A stretch of DNA of 64,000 bases from Tichowtungia aerotolerans (GTDB lineage: Bacteria > Verrucomicrobiota > Kiritimatiellia > Kiritimatiellales > Tichowtungiaceae). This document shows positions 8,093 through 17,889 of this stretch, in pieces. The translations under genes and the position numbers were made by a program. How positions within the stretch are numbered: position 1 is the stretch's first letter; the number at the start of each line of letters is the position of its first letter. The stretch spans positions 3,538,900-3,602,899 of the forward strand of contig NZ_CP047593.1 of the NCBI RefSeq assembly GCF_009905215.1, read 5' to 3'. The notes beneath the pieces are model-generated. The model was given only the letters and a program-made list of their open reading frames with translations. It was not told where the DNA came from and did no database searches.

Positions 8093-11000
8093 TCATTCCA
8101 CTTCCACTTTGAAATAAACTACATCATTCGACTTCGAAACCGGATGCGAACTTTCCGAAAACCCTCCTGGAATACCGGAGGCCTCCACCATCCACGCACC
8201 TTCTGACAGATTGGTGGTGGTTAGAACACGGTAACGTTTTCCCTGAACCGATTTCCAGCGAAGTTCATCGGTCACTCCGGTAATTCTCAGATAAGAGTCC
8301 GCATCAAACGGATCGGTTCCGGCGACAAATTCCTGTGCGACGGAAAAACCGTCACCGTCGAAATCAGCCGTTCCGTCGGCTGCGCCCATGCTTCCGAACA
8401 GCTGAATTTCCCATGCGTCGGCCATCCCGTCCGCATCGCTATCAGACTCATCGTCCGCCACAATCGGAGGGATATAGGATGCTGGTGAAAAACTCGCGGC
8501 AACCGCTGCACAACTATAGGCCGGGGCATCCCAAGTGTAGGTTTTTGCTCCGGAAACAGTCTCAATCTGGAACCCGGCATTGCCCACCGAAGAGCCGCTG
8601 TCGCCGGAATAAAGCGTATTGGCAAAATCTGAACTTAAAGCAGCGCTTCCATTTTCCGTATAGACCCCCACAGCGAGGGAATTCTTCACGGCAGTTGTTA
8701 AGCCGATCGTGGTTAAAAACTCTGTTGAAGCCGTCTTTTCCGGGGCACCTGCAGCTGCATTCTGAAGACTCAGCACACCGATCCTTGAATCGGTTGGTGC
8801 GCTGAACTGCACAATGACGTTTGCATTGGACAAAGCCGGCTCATCCAGATACCAGATTGATGCATTTCGACCTTCAAACCGAGTCACGGCCTCGGTAAAG
8901 GCCAGTCCTCCGTAGGTTATATTGGTAATTACAGCGACTCCGCTTTCCCAGCTTGCGGCCACCACCAGCTTTGTATCCGGCCCGGTCGCCGGCGAAAAGC
9001 CTGACAGGGCATTGCTGGCCAGATCGGGATCAGACTTCTGCAGGTGCTGAGCAGTTGCCGACACGACAACCGGTTCGGGAATAAAGGAAGTTTCGGTAAT
9101 GGACGAAGAAATCTTCACCTCATCCATATCGCCAACAAAGTTGTTTCTGTTTTTGCGCGAACCGATATAAACCGTCCGCACATTCGGAACAAATACTCCA
9201 ATGCCGGGAGCAGAAACAGTTTCCTCTTCCGTTACCAGTTTAATGCGCCCGCCATCGTAGACCGCCTCAATGTACTGCCATTCGTTTCCCGTACTGATCG
9301 ATGCCGCCAGCTCAATCACATTGGTGGCGCTCATATCAGCCGCGTCGCCTGAACGATTGATTTTAAAGCTCACCTCTGCAGCATCCACACTGAGATAAAC
9401 CTGATCATAGACATGGAAAAGATATCCGCCGGTATCGCCTGATTTGAGACGGATCCATCCCTGATACCGAAAGGTTCCCTGACTGATCGGCCAGGCATCT
9501 GCCGTCATCATATATTGATCGCCGGCCTCAAAATTGCAGCGGACCGCCTTGCCGAATTTTCCGTCCGCGATCTGTTGAATGCTGTCGACGCTGTCTGAAT
9601 GAATGGCCGGAAACGCCGTCTCAAAATCCCAATGCGCAATTGTATTGGCATCATCAAAAAACGGCGCCACTCCGTGAACGGTGCGTTCCCCGCCATAGTT
9701 GATGACAAGCGGTCCTCCCTCAAAGTCGCCCTGCAGGTACGGCGCATCATAACACTTTATCGGCTCGAAATTGAGTGGCACTCCGTCGACACGCGGCGTT
9801 GCACTTTCGTCGGCGAACAGGGTCAGCGTCGTATCGTAACCCGAGCTGGTGTAGTCCAGCTGGGTGCCGTTCCAACGAATCGAATTGGCAAGGATCTCGG
9901 ATTGGAACGCAGCCATGCTTCCATAGACCTGCTTGCGCCCAACCTCCAGAATGATCGGGGAATATTCATCGTTGAGCACAGCCCACTCCCCAATATTGGT
10001 CGAAGTGACCGTACGCTGCAGGTTGGTCGAATCCGGCTGCCAGGTCCAGCCGCCATCCACAATGCGAACTGCGGCATAAGCCCGCGGCGCTTCCGAAAAA
10101 ATCCAGCCGCCGACTTCTTCACGGCTCAGCGAAAGATCAAACCAAACCATCTGGCCGGTCGCATTTTTGTGCTGCGTGAAGCGCTGCAGAATCATCGCGC
10201 CTTTATGCTGCACGCCCCACTCCGCATTGTACACACTGGTTAGATTCCCCGGATACGGCCGCTGCGTAAAAATACGCGCCGTTGAATGCCCGCCGAAAAC
10301 CACACCGTTCCAATGGTTCTGACTGCTGGCGGCCCACCAGTCATCTGCAGGCCGTGCCGCAACCTGACTGACCCCCATCACAAAATCGGGTGTGCTCCAC
10401 GTTGTCCGCAGCAGGCTGCCGCCAGCGGGATCCACCGCATTATAAGTTCCTCCCGCCAGCGCAGGCGGTTCCGGAAGCGGAGAAGAATCGCGCAGACCCA
10501 GACGGCGCGATGTGTATTCATAACAGCCGCGGCCCTCTCTATCCAGTACCAGCCCGACCACCGCGCGCGACGGCCGCCAGAAGGTCGTCATCGCAGACAT
10601 CGACCCCGGGTGCCTGCTCAACGGCTGCCCCTCCCCAAAATAATACCAGCAGTGCGACTCCGCTCCGCTTTGCAGAATGGAAGAACTGCCTGAGTAGGCG
10701 CGATGACGGCTCCCGCCGCGCACGCCGTCCAGATGCTCCAGCGCCCAGTCGGCCCAATACACATCCAGCAACGCAGCGGCCGCTTCCTGCAGTTCGGAGT
10801 CATCCGCAAAGTCCGCCAGATTCAGCCACGTGTTCAGCGTATATTTCGCATAGGTCGGCGACGCCACCTCAATCGCCAGTCCCTTCAGCGTTTTCTCCCG
10901 GACATACGCCTTGAAATAGTTATCAAACGCCGCCGCCATCTGCGCAGGAGTCGAACCGTCGGCATACGTGCGGTTCATGTAATCCGCATGCTGCTCAAAA

Positions 11001-11560
11001 ATCTGCGCCGCGCCCCAAAAACTCACCCAAGCCTGAGCATGATGATTTTCGCTCTCCCATGAAAAATGAACCTTTTCCGGATCGGCAAAGCCGATCCGAC
11101 AGATCGGAGCCGCCCAGTCCCACAGCATTTCGAGCACCGCGTCTTCAGCAGCCGCGCTCATGCGGATCGGGAAAAAATCGCTCTGCGCAGAATACAAAAA
11201 CCAGATCCGCTCCAGCAGATAGGCATGCCAGTGAAAACTATTCAGGTCAACATGCTCCTGATACAGCCCGTTGGTCTGGCAGGCAATCAGCCCAGCATCC
11301 GCAATCGCATTATTGGTGTTCAGCCAGTATGCCGCCAGTGCATAATCCTCATGCCGCCACATTCCCGTCGACGGATACGGACTGGCCTCCTGAAGGATCA
11401 GCGCCTGCTCCTGCCGAGCAAGAGTCTGTTCCAGCACATCATCAATCGTCGATGACTCCATGGCCCATGGCAAAAAGATCGGCCACAAAAATGCACAAAA
11501 AAACACAAGAAAACAGAGCTCCCGTTTCTGTGGCTTTTTATGTTTTCTGTGGCTACTCAT
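8093..11560 (-). CDS. secreted multidomain helical-toroid polysaccharide lyase-like enzyme
   Basis: 1155 aa with a signal peptide (basic N-terminus, hydrophobic stretch to about residue 34). Residues about 40-650 are homologous to the 658-aa and 872-aa proteins in this window: an all-helical region rich in Trp, then a beta-rich part, with SENHH, VASPTYAKYTLN, YWADWA and GVRGGSRHR conserved. Residues about 655-830 form a LamG/concanavalin-like domain (IAHWDFE ... YIGSRKNRNNFVGDMDEVKIS). Residues 833-1028 are a domain shared with the giant protein at 17890-21093. Residues 1037-1085 hold acidic DxDxDG calcium-binding repeats. The fold suggests a polysaccharide lyase; activity and family are inference. 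It follows the CBM96-like gene after 2 nt. Confidence 0.82.
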   Translation of the reverse strand: MSSHRKHKKPQKRELCFLVFFCAFLWPIFLPWAMESSTIDDVLEQTLARQEQALILQEASPYPSTGMWRHEDYALAAYWLNTNNAIADAGLIACQTNGLYQEHVDLNSFHWHAYLLERIWFLYSAQSDFFPIRMSAAAEDAVLEMLWDWAAPICRIGFADPEKVHFSWESENHHAQAWVSFWGAAQIFEQHADYMNRTYADGSTPAQMAAAFDNYFKAYVREKTLKGLAIEVASPTYAKYTLNTWLNLADFADDSELQEAAAALLDVYWADWALEHLDGVRGGSRHRAYSGSSSILQSGAESHCWYYFGEGQPLSRHPGSMSAMTTFWRPSRAVVGLVLDREGRGCYEYTSRRLGLRDSSPLPEPPALAGGTYNAVDPAGGSLLRTTWSTPDFVMGVSQVAARPADDWWAASSQNHWNGVVFGGHSTARIFTQRPYPGNLTSVYNAEWGVQHKGAMILQRFTQHKNATGQMVWFDLSLSREEVGGWIFSEAPRAYAAVRIVDGGWTWQPDSTNLQRTVTSTNIGEWAVLNDEYSPIILEVGRKQVYGSMAAFQSEILANSIRWNGTQLDYTSSGYDTTLTLFADESATPRVDGVPLNFEPIKCYDAPYLQGDFEGGPLVINYGGERTVHGVAPFFDDANTIAHWDFETAFPAIHSDSVDSIQQIADGKFGKAVRCNFEAGDQYMMTADAWPISQGTFRYQGWIRLKSGDTGGYLFHVYDQVYLSVDAAEVSFKINRSGDAADMSATNVIELAASISTGNEWQYIEAVYDGGRIKLVTEEETVSAPGIGVFVPNVRTVYIGSRKNRNNFVGDMDEVKISSSITETSFIPEPVVVSATAQHLQKSDPDLASNALSGFSPATGPDTKLVVAASWESGVAVITNITYGGLAFTEAVTRFEGRNASIWYLDEPALSNANVIVQFSAPTDSRIGVLSLQNAAAGAPEKTASTEFLTTIGLTTAVKNSLAVGVYTENGSAALSSDFANTLYSGDSGSSVGNAGFQIETVSGAKTYTWDAPAYSCAAVAASFSPASYIPPIVADDESDSDADGMADAWEIQLFGSMGAADGTADFDGDGFSVAQEFVAGTDPFDADSYLRITGVTDELRWKSVQGKRYRVLTTTNLSEGAWMVEASGIPGGFSESSHPVSKSNDVVYFKVEVE

Positions 11561-11562
11561 AA

Positions 11563-12279
11563 TTACTTCGCAAGGATTAGTTCAAGAGTCGCCGGCGGAT
11601 TGCCGTCCGGATCCTCTTTCGATGCATAGCGACAACTGTGCTGTGCGCCCTGCATCATAAAAGTAACCACGCCATTGCTGTCGTTGTTGACAAAAAGCGC
11701 TACATCAGCGCTTGTAAGTTCAACTAAACCCGGTTCGCCGCCATTGCAAATTTCACCCAGAAACACAATGGCATCCTCATTCCAGTCAACAGTCGTCAAA
11801 TCGCCATCAGGCTCCAGCATGCCGGGAGCACTCTCCCGGTCGAGCAGTTTTTCTATCCAGAACTCGTCGTGCTTATCCGCGTCCGCATCGTTTACGTCTT
11901 CACCGCCGGCCCTGTTCGTTCCCTTCACTCCATCCTTGAGACCAAACACACTCATCCGATCGCGGTCGTCGCCCATGAAATAAAGCTTGAACGTTGCAGA
12001 CTGTACTTTCCGTCCTTTCAAATCGGAGAGATCAAAACGAAAGTACCCGGTGTCCTGCCGGGTTGCGTTGGCACGCACCATTACAAATTTCGACATCTTC
12101 CCTGTGCCCGGCTTGGTCTTCAGAGATTTTTCAGAATTCTCGCTAACCCACCCGTCAGCCCCTTTGCCGGGAGTTCCATCACCACAATCGCCAGTGGTAA
12201 CCACCAGTGTTGCTGCACCTGCACCACACACCATTCCCACTCCTGCAATCAACAGTGCTTTCATATATTTCGGGCTCAC
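11563..12279 (-). CDS. secreted CBM96/DNRLRE-like carbohydrate-binding protein
   Basis: 238 aa. A short signal peptide (MKALLIAGVGMVCGAGA) is followed by one beta-sandwich domain. The stretch TGYFRFDLSDLKGRKVQSATFKLY is typical of the DNRLRE/CBM96 fold, whose members bind alginate or other glycans and often accompany lyases. The GTG start was chosen because AAGGAGG lies 8 nt upstream. It sits between two paralogous lyase-like genes with gaps of 21 and 2 nt, so a role in presenting the same polysaccharide is likely. Confidence 0.8.
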   Translation of the reverse strand: MSPKYMKALLIAGVGMVCGAGAATLVVTTGDCGDGTPGKGADGWVSENSEKSLKTKPGTGKMSKFVMVRANATRQDTGYFRFDLSDLKGRKVQSATFKLYFMGDDRDRMSVFGLKDGVKGTNRAGGEDVNDADADKHDEFWIEKLLDRESAPGMLEPDGDLTTVDWNEDAIVFLGEICNGGEPGLVELTSADVALFVNNDSNGVVTFMMQGAQHSCRYASKEDPDGNPPATLELILAK

Positions 12280-12300
12280 TTCTGCATCCTCCTTTATGGC

Positions 12301-14277
12301 TTATTCCTCGTTAAAATCGAGCGTCAGCAAAGACTCTCCTTTTTGAATCGTTACGATTCCGCTTCCGAACTTCCCGTTCAGGTACGGGCTCTTGTAAACA
12401 AAGCCGGGCGCAAAACAGACAAGGGCCCCATCCACCGTTGGTGAAGCACCAGCATCGACAGGCAGTGTCAGTACAGTGTTATAAAATGCACTGCGATAGC
12501 TAACGATCTGTCCCTCCCATGAAAATTCATTGGCCATAATTGCAGACTGAAAGCTTGAAAAATCGGCAAAGTATTTTTTGCGAACCGTTTCGATAATAAC
12601 CGGCGAAAATTCGTTATTCAGCACCAGCCATTTCCCCATGCCGTCTTTACCTTTTCCGTCGCGACGCTGTTTGACGGAATCAGCCTTCCACTCGCCACCG
12701 CCCTTGACGATGCGAACCGCGCAATAAGCCTGTGGTGCTTCCACAAACACCCAGCCATCTTTTTCGACGAGTTTAAGGGAATGATCGAACCAGATCATCT
12801 GTCCGGTGGCATCGCTGGTCTTGAGACGCTGAAGAATCATAACCCCCTTGTTCTGCACGCCCCACTCGGAGTTATAAACGCTCTTGCGCGCTTTGTCCGG
12901 CTTCACGCGCTGAGTGAAAACCCGCGCGGTGGGATGGCCAGCGAAGATGACACCATTCCAACGATTCTGAGCACTGGCCGCCCACCAGTCGCTCTGAGGC
13001 CGCGCTTCGATCACACTCATCCCGGCCACGAAGTCAGGCGTACACCATGACGTTCGCGTCAAACCTCCGCCCTGCGGCTCAAGGCGGTTGATACCTCTGG
13101 CTTCGTAAAGCGGATGGGATGGATCTTCGATATAGTTCTGCGGCTCACCCTGCTCTGCAAGTCCCGGGCGGCGGGAAACAACGGCATACTCGCCGCGATC
13201 CTCGGCGCCAAGCGCCAGCTCGGTCACCAGCGGATGCGGTCGCCAGAATGTGGTAGCGGCGCAAATGGTTCCGGGATGCTTGCTCGCTTCGACACCGACC
13301 CCAAAATGAAACCATGCGGCTTCGGCTCCGCCACTTTGCTCTACGGATGCCCGGCCGGTATAACACCGGTGACGACTGCCGCCGCGCACGCCGTCGATCT
13401 GTTCAATGGCCCAGTCGGCCCAATAAACATTGAGCAGCATATCGGCCCGTTTTTTCAGCACCGGATCGTCGGCAAAGTCGCACAGGTTATACAACGTATT
13501 GAGCGTATATTTGGAATAAGTCGGCGACGCGACCTCAACCAGCAGCCCCTTTGACGCCCGCTCACGAATCCACTCTTTGAAATATGTATCGAACGCCGCA
13601 GCCATTTGAGCGGGTTTTGTACCGTCAGCATACGGACGGTCTTTATAGTCCGGATGCGCCTCAAAAATCTGTGCGGCACCCCAGAAACTGACCCACGCCA
13701 TCAGGTGATGATTTTCGCTTCCCCACATCCACCAGACCTTCTCCGTATCAGCCAGTTCCCTGCGACAGACCGGCGCGGCCCACTCCCACAGCATGTCGAG
13801 AATTGCATTTTCCGCAGCAACACTCATGCGGCCGGGATGATGCTTGCTGCGACTCGAATAGAGCCAGTAAATCCGCTCCTGAAGATAAGCATGCCAATGC
13901 ATTGCCCCCGCTTCAAAATGAGCATTTGCCGCGGGGAAAAGATCGCGTTGAAGTGTCAGCAGCCCGGCATCTGCCTCTTCCGTTTTTTCATTCAATCCGT
14001 ACGCCGCCAACGCAAAGTTTTCGTAATACCACAACCCGGGGCCACCGGAACTGTTCTTTGGTGGATACGGATTGCTCAGCAAAGAACGCAGCACGCGCTC
14101 CTGCCGTGCAGCAGTTTGCTCCAGCACCTGCTGAATCGCTTCTGCCGGAGACGAAACAATTAACAGGCCGAACAGAGCCAACCCTGCGATTGCTGTTTTT
14201 TGGACAGGATTACAGGATTGCCGGGATTTTTTCGCCAAATCAGTCAGCCTGTTGTCGTACATATTACTTTTCATCAT
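12301..14277 (-). CDS. secreted helical-toroid polysaccharide lyase-like enzyme
   Basis: 658 aa with a signal peptide (hydrophobic core AIAGLALFGLLIVSSPAEA). It is one catalytic-type module collinear with residues 40-650 of the 1155-aa neighbour: WWMWGSENHHLMAWVSFWGA, EVASPTYSKYTLNTLYN, YWADWAIEQIDGVRGGSRHR and a C-terminal beta region. Conserved Asn-His and Tyr residues are good candidates for lyase-type catalysis, by analogy with (alpha/alpha)-toroid alginate and heparin lyases; I cannot assign a CAZy family. No strong Shine-Dalgarno is seen at the tandem ATGs. The gene lies between the Gfo/Idh/MocA and CBM96-like genes. Confidence 0.82.
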   Translation of the reverse strand: MMKSNMYDNRLTDLAKKSRQSCNPVQKTAIAGLALFGLLIVSSPAEAIQQVLEQTAARQERVLRSLLSNPYPPKNSSGGPGLWYYENFALAAYGLNEKTEEADAGLLTLQRDLFPAANAHFEAGAMHWHAYLQERIYWLYSSRSKHHPGRMSVAAENAILDMLWEWAAPVCRRELADTEKVWWMWGSENHHLMAWVSFWGAAQIFEAHPDYKDRPYADGTKPAQMAAAFDTYFKEWIRERASKGLLVEVASPTYSKYTLNTLYNLCDFADDPVLKKRADMLLNVYWADWAIEQIDGVRGGSRHRCYTGRASVEQSGGAEAAWFHFGVGVEASKHPGTICAATTFWRPHPLVTELALGAEDRGEYAVVSRRPGLAEQGEPQNYIEDPSHPLYEARGINRLEPQGGGLTRTSWCTPDFVAGMSVIEARPQSDWWAASAQNRWNGVIFAGHPTARVFTQRVKPDKARKSVYNSEWGVQNKGVMILQRLKTSDATGQMIWFDHSLKLVEKDGWVFVEAPQAYCAVRIVKGGGEWKADSVKQRRDGKGKDGMGKWLVLNNEFSPVIIETVRKKYFADFSSFQSAIMANEFSWEGQIVSYRSAFYNTVLTLPVDAGASPTVDGALVCFAPGFVYKSPYLNGKFGSGIVTIQKGESLLTLDFNEE

Positions 14278-14312
14278 GTGAATTGGGTGTGTTTTGTGGT
14301 GAACAATTCGGC

Positions 14313-15551
14313 TTAAACAGAAACCAATTCTTCTGACGGCACTTCCGCCTGAAAGCGAACGGGAAACTGCGTGTAGCCATCTGTATAAAACGGTTCACTG
14401 GCGCGCACCCACGGGACACCGATTTCGGAAAAAAGCGAGTTCGACTCAAATGCCTCCTTCAGGATTTCCCCCATGCCGGCAATCGCAACCTGCGTTTCGT
14501 CGCCACGGACAGTTACGCAATCCAGTGCTTCAGGCGGAATCGTGCTGATGGTTTCAGCCGAATCAAAGGCGGCGTTGACGGTCAGCGTAAACGGGCGAGT
14601 ATCCGCCAGCGAACAGATAAGATCCTCATTACTGCGCAATGTACGGCAAAGGTGTTCGATCATCTCGAGACGGTTTTCCTTGAAGCTTTCGCGGTATTCC
14701 ACCGTTCCATCATTAAACGTAATCTCGACTTCCTGCAGGTTGATGAAGCGAATCACTGCCTGTTCGGTTTCAATAACGGTATCTGGATTGGACTCGTCCC
14801 TGCACGCCAGCGTCAGCCACGAAAGAATCTCCAGCCCCTCATCAGTAATGATGCGAATGGCGCTGGTGTCTTCGCTCTCAATCCGGTTGGCACGGTAGAG
14901 CTCGGCCTGCACCGACGCCGGATTTGCGAGCTCATTCTGAGAGCTTCCGGCAAAGAAAAGTCCATTGCAGACCACATGGGCAAACGGGTTATTGATGTCT
15001 CCGTCCAGAATCCAGCGTCCGTTTTTCTTCAAGGAACCGGCCCACCCGTTGCGGCTGAAATAGGCGTTGGTCCGCACCCATGCACCCCGCGACTTGATGC
15101 GTTTGATCTTTCCGTATTTCCCTGCGACCAGTTCGGCCTTGAGCTGCTGGGCGCGAAAGGAAAAGAGCGAGTTAAAGCAGACCGCAACCGGAAGTCCGGT
15201 GACCAGTGCCGCCGTATTGAGGTCATCCAGTTCCTGAACGGTGGCAACCGGCGGCTTTTCCATCCAGACCGGGAATCCGGCGGCCAGACACTGCTTGGTA
15301 ATGCCGGCATGCAGATGAATGGGTGTCGGGTTTATCACCGCCTCGAAATCACCGTATTCGAGCAGTTCACCAACCGTCTGAAACACCTTGATTCCATGCG
15401 CTCGACAGTAGTTCGCACCATCACTGTCGAGATCGCGCGAAGTTACCGCCGTAATTTTTCCGTACAACGGAGTGGTTTGAATTCGAATGATCAGCTGGTA
15501 GGCATAGCCGCCGCAGCCGATCACTCCGATTTTGACAGGATCATTTATCAT
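14313..15551 (-). CDS. Gfo/Idh/MocA family oxidoreductase
   Basis: 412 aa. The N-terminal NAD(P)-binding segment is KIGVIGCGGYAYQLI. The family EKP motif appears in FPVWMEKPPVATVQELDD, and a GDINNPFAHVV segment in the C-terminal domain carries a His near the expected active site. It probably oxidises or reduces a sugar derivative in the cytoplasm. The start has GGAG 7 nt upstream and overlaps the last 11 nt of the transporter gene, so import and this oxidoreduction step are probably co-translated. It is distinct from the shorter Gfo/Idh/MocA protein at 6931-7980. Confidence 0.9.
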   Translation of the reverse strand: MINDPVKIGVIGCGGYAYQLIIRIQTTPLYGKITAVTSRDLDSDGANYCRAHGIKVFQTVGELLEYGDFEAVINPTPIHLHAGITKQCLAAGFPVWMEKPPVATVQELDDLNTAALVTGLPVAVCFNSLFSFRAQQLKAELVAGKYGKIKRIKSRGAWVRTNAYFSRNGWAGSLKKNGRWILDGDINNPFAHVVCNGLFFAGSSQNELANPASVQAELYRANRIESEDTSAIRIITDEGLEILSWLTLACRDESNPDTVIETEQAVIRFINLQEVEITFNDGTVEYRESFKENRLEMIEHLCRTLRSNEDLICSLADTRPFTLTVNAAFDSAETISTIPPEALDCVTVRGDETQVAIAGMGEILKEAFESNSLFSEIGVPWVRASEPFYTDGYTQFPVRFQAEVPSEELVSV

Positions 15552-17772
15552 TCTGTTTCTCCAAAAGGGTATAGACGGTCAGACCGTCGAGGTTTTTATT
15601 GGATTTTCGGTAAAGCAGACTGGCCAGATACCCGACGACGATGCAGGTGAACACGCCGACCGTGAGGTAGGCCAACGCATGCAGGTTCATATAAAACTTG
15701 GCGTAATAATTTGCTGCAATCGAAGCGATGGTTCCGACCCAGGCGCCGACGCTGTTGGCGCGACGGGTGAAAATCCCCAGCACAAAAATTCCGGTAATCG
15801 GCGCAAGGATCATGCCGGTAATCATCAGGGCAAGATCCCAGACCGACAGCAGGCTGGTGCGCGCCAGCAGCAGCGCCGCGCCCGTCCCGAAACCCCCGAG
15901 GCTGATCGTCAGCGTACGCCCGAGAATCAGGCATTTATGATCTGTCGCCTTGGGAAAGAAGCGGCGATAAACATCCTCCACCCCGAGGTTGGCCACACTG
16001 TTGATGGCGCCGGAAACGGTGGACATGGTGGCGGCCAGCAACGCTGCAACCACAAAGCCCGCCATGCCGGGCGGAAGGTTCTGCGCGGCAAAGAACGGGA
16101 AAATCCCGTCGGACTTGAGTGCCGGACTGAGCACTTCCGGACGCGTTTTGTAGAAGAGGAACAGCAGGGTTCCCAGCGCGAACAGGACAACATTCATTGG
16201 CACAGCCACGGCCAGCTGCGTAATGATGGTTTTGCGCGATTCCTTTTCGTCCGGTGTGCACTGAATGCGCTGAATAAAGGTTTGGTCGCCGATCAGCCCG
16301 AAGGTCAGGGAAATCACATTGGTGAACAGAATCAGGAAAACCGGCGCGGTCCAATCGAAACTGAAATCGAACATCTGCAGCTTGTTCATGCCGGCCAGCG
16401 CCTCGCGGGCGGCAGGCATTGAAAGGTCCAGAGTGAAGAAAGCCCAGGCACAACAGGTTAGCACCGCCAGCAGCATCACCGTTGCCTGCAAGACGTCAGT
16501 CCAAATGACGGCCTCAAGCCCGCCGAGTGTCACATAAATGGTTGCGACCACACCCATAATCAGAATGCTCTGCTCCATCGGCAGGCCGAAGATGGCGCTG
16601 AGTGCAATCGAGGGAAGCAGCAGGATCGCGGCCATGCGCCCCAGCATCTGGTTGAGCGAATAAATAACAAAACCGAGCATACGGATCGGCACGCCATAGC
16701 GTCGCTCGAGATAGTCATTGGCCGTTGCGATATTCAACCGGCGAATGAGCGGAACATAAACCAGCAGCATCAGCGGCAGTTGAACGATAACAATAAAAAT
16801 GGAAATCGAAAAATAGATCCAGTTGCCGGCGAAAGCCTTGCCCGGCATGGCCATCAGGCTGATGGCGCTTGCCCCGCTGGCAAACAGGCTGAGGCCCGCC
16901 GCCCACCACGGAACCCGCTGGCCGGCGCGAAAATAGTCACCGCTCGATTTTTCTTTTTTCGAAAAAACAACCCCGACCATCACCAGCGAGACAACCAGAA
17001 TCGCCACGACAAAATGGTCGACCCACCCATACTTGGTCGGATGCAGCTTCGCTTTCCCGGATACAACAGAGTCTTCACAAAAGAGAAAAAACTCCGTCCC
17101 GACTGACGCCACACCGATCGGCAGAACAGCCTGCGGAAGACGGTCCAGCTCAACCCATGAACCGGTCACACGATAATAAGCCAGAATGCGGTCATCGACT
17201 TTATTGGCATTAAAATAAAGCAGGTGTTCATTGCCGCAGGCGGCAGCAACAAAGCCGCTCAGGTCTTCGGGAGCCGGGCTGAGTATTATCCATTCATCGC
17301 GAACCGGGTTATAGGAAAACGCCCCTGCCCCGAACTCACCCGTTCCGCTCACATACAGCGCACCGTTCAGGCCGACAAGCACCGGTTTACCAACAGCAGG
17401 CTCCGGCAGCGAAGAACACTCAGACCACCCGGACTGCAGATCGGAAAGGTTCAGCTTAAACAGTTGCGATCCACCTGCAACAAACAGGTTCCCATCGGCA
17501 ACGGTCGCACCGGGATTGGTCAATACGGCCGGAAGATCCGGCAACGTGGTGGACTCCTCTCCCTCCACACGAAGAACGTTCTGACCGTCAATCCGATAGA
17601 CCCCGTCCTGAATTTTCACTCCCTGGAAAACCAGAGCACCGGAACCGCTCTGCACAACAGCCTCAGCAGGTGCCGAAGAAAAATCAAAAAAACCGTCGGA
17701 GGTTTCCGCAAAGGAAAAACCGGCACAGGCCAGTATCAATGAAAGCGTAATTTTTGCAAACTGGGTCATCAT
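15541..17772 (-). CDS. Kelch-domain/sodium:solute symporter fusion
   Basis: 743 aa. A signal peptide is followed by a beta-propeller-like Kelch region (about 25-240; repeats such as LPDLPAVLTNPGATVADGNL and NLSDLQSGWSECSSLPEP). A membrane domain follows from about 255 with many transmembrane helices of the SSS type (AGLSLFASGASAISLMAMPG, a typical SSS core segment; GGLEAVIWTDVLQ; LLAATMSTVSGAINSV). The Kelch part resembles periplasmic sugar mutarotases of the NanM type, so the fusion may supply the preferred anomer to a Na+-driven importer. The transported sugar is unknown. It heads the operon with the Gfo/Idh/MocA and lyase-like genes. Confidence 0.9.
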   Translation of the reverse strand: MMTQFAKITLSLILACAGFSFAETSDGFFDFSSAPAEAVVQSGSGALVFQGVKIQDGVYRIDGQNVLRVEGEESTTLPDLPAVLTNPGATVADGNLFVAGGSQLFKLNLSDLQSGWSECSSLPEPAVGKPVLVGLNGALYVSGTGEFGAGAFSYNPVRDEWIILSPAPEDLSGFVAAACGNEHLLYFNANKVDDRILAYYRVTGSWVELDRLPQAVLPIGVASVGTEFFLFCEDSVVSGKAKLHPTKYGWVDHFVVAILVVSLVMVGVVFSKKEKSSGDYFRAGQRVPWWAAGLSLFASGASAISLMAMPGKAFAGNWIYFSISIFIVIVQLPLMLLVYVPLIRRLNIATANDYLERRYGVPIRMLGFVIYSLNQMLGRMAAILLLPSIALSAIFGLPMEQSILIMGVVATIYVTLGGLEAVIWTDVLQATVMLLAVLTCCAWAFFTLDLSMPAAREALAGMNKLQMFDFSFDWTAPVFLILFTNVISLTFGLIGDQTFIQRIQCTPDEKESRKTIITQLAVAVPMNVVLFALGTLLFLFYKTRPEVLSPALKSDGIFPFFAAQNLPPGMAGFVVAALLAATMSTVSGAINSVANLGVEDVYRRFFPKATDHKCLILGRTLTISLGGFGTGAALLLARTSLLSVWDLALMITGMILAPITGIFVLGIFTRRANSVGAWVGTIASIAANYYAKFYMNLHALAYLTVGVFTCIVVGYLASLLYRKSNKNLDGLTVYTLLEKQNDK

Positions 17773-17833
17773 GTATTCTTTTCTGAGGCTTCAATGGTTA
17801 TGAGGCTTCCTGCCTCGTCTACAGTTATTTACA

Positions 17834-17882
17834 TTTTCCAACCTTTGGAAAAAACCGCATGGGCTTTTCCAAAAGTTGGAAT
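17834..17882. repeat. phased pair of TTCCAA-N3-TTGGAA palindromes
   Basis: TTTTCCAA-CCT-TTGGAAAA (17834-17852, perfect 8-bp arms) and TTCCAA-AAG-TTGGAA (17867-17881, with extra T/A flanks). They lie in the gap between the giant secreted protein gene and the symporter gene. Their centres are 31 bp apart, three helical turns. They are downstream of one gene and upstream of the other. Confidence 0.85.
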
Positions 17883-17889
17883 ACTCTCC

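Noticed and set aside
15532-16422. 296-aa plus-strand open frame
   Set aside because: Antisense to the SSS transporter core, low-complexity composition, no start signal.
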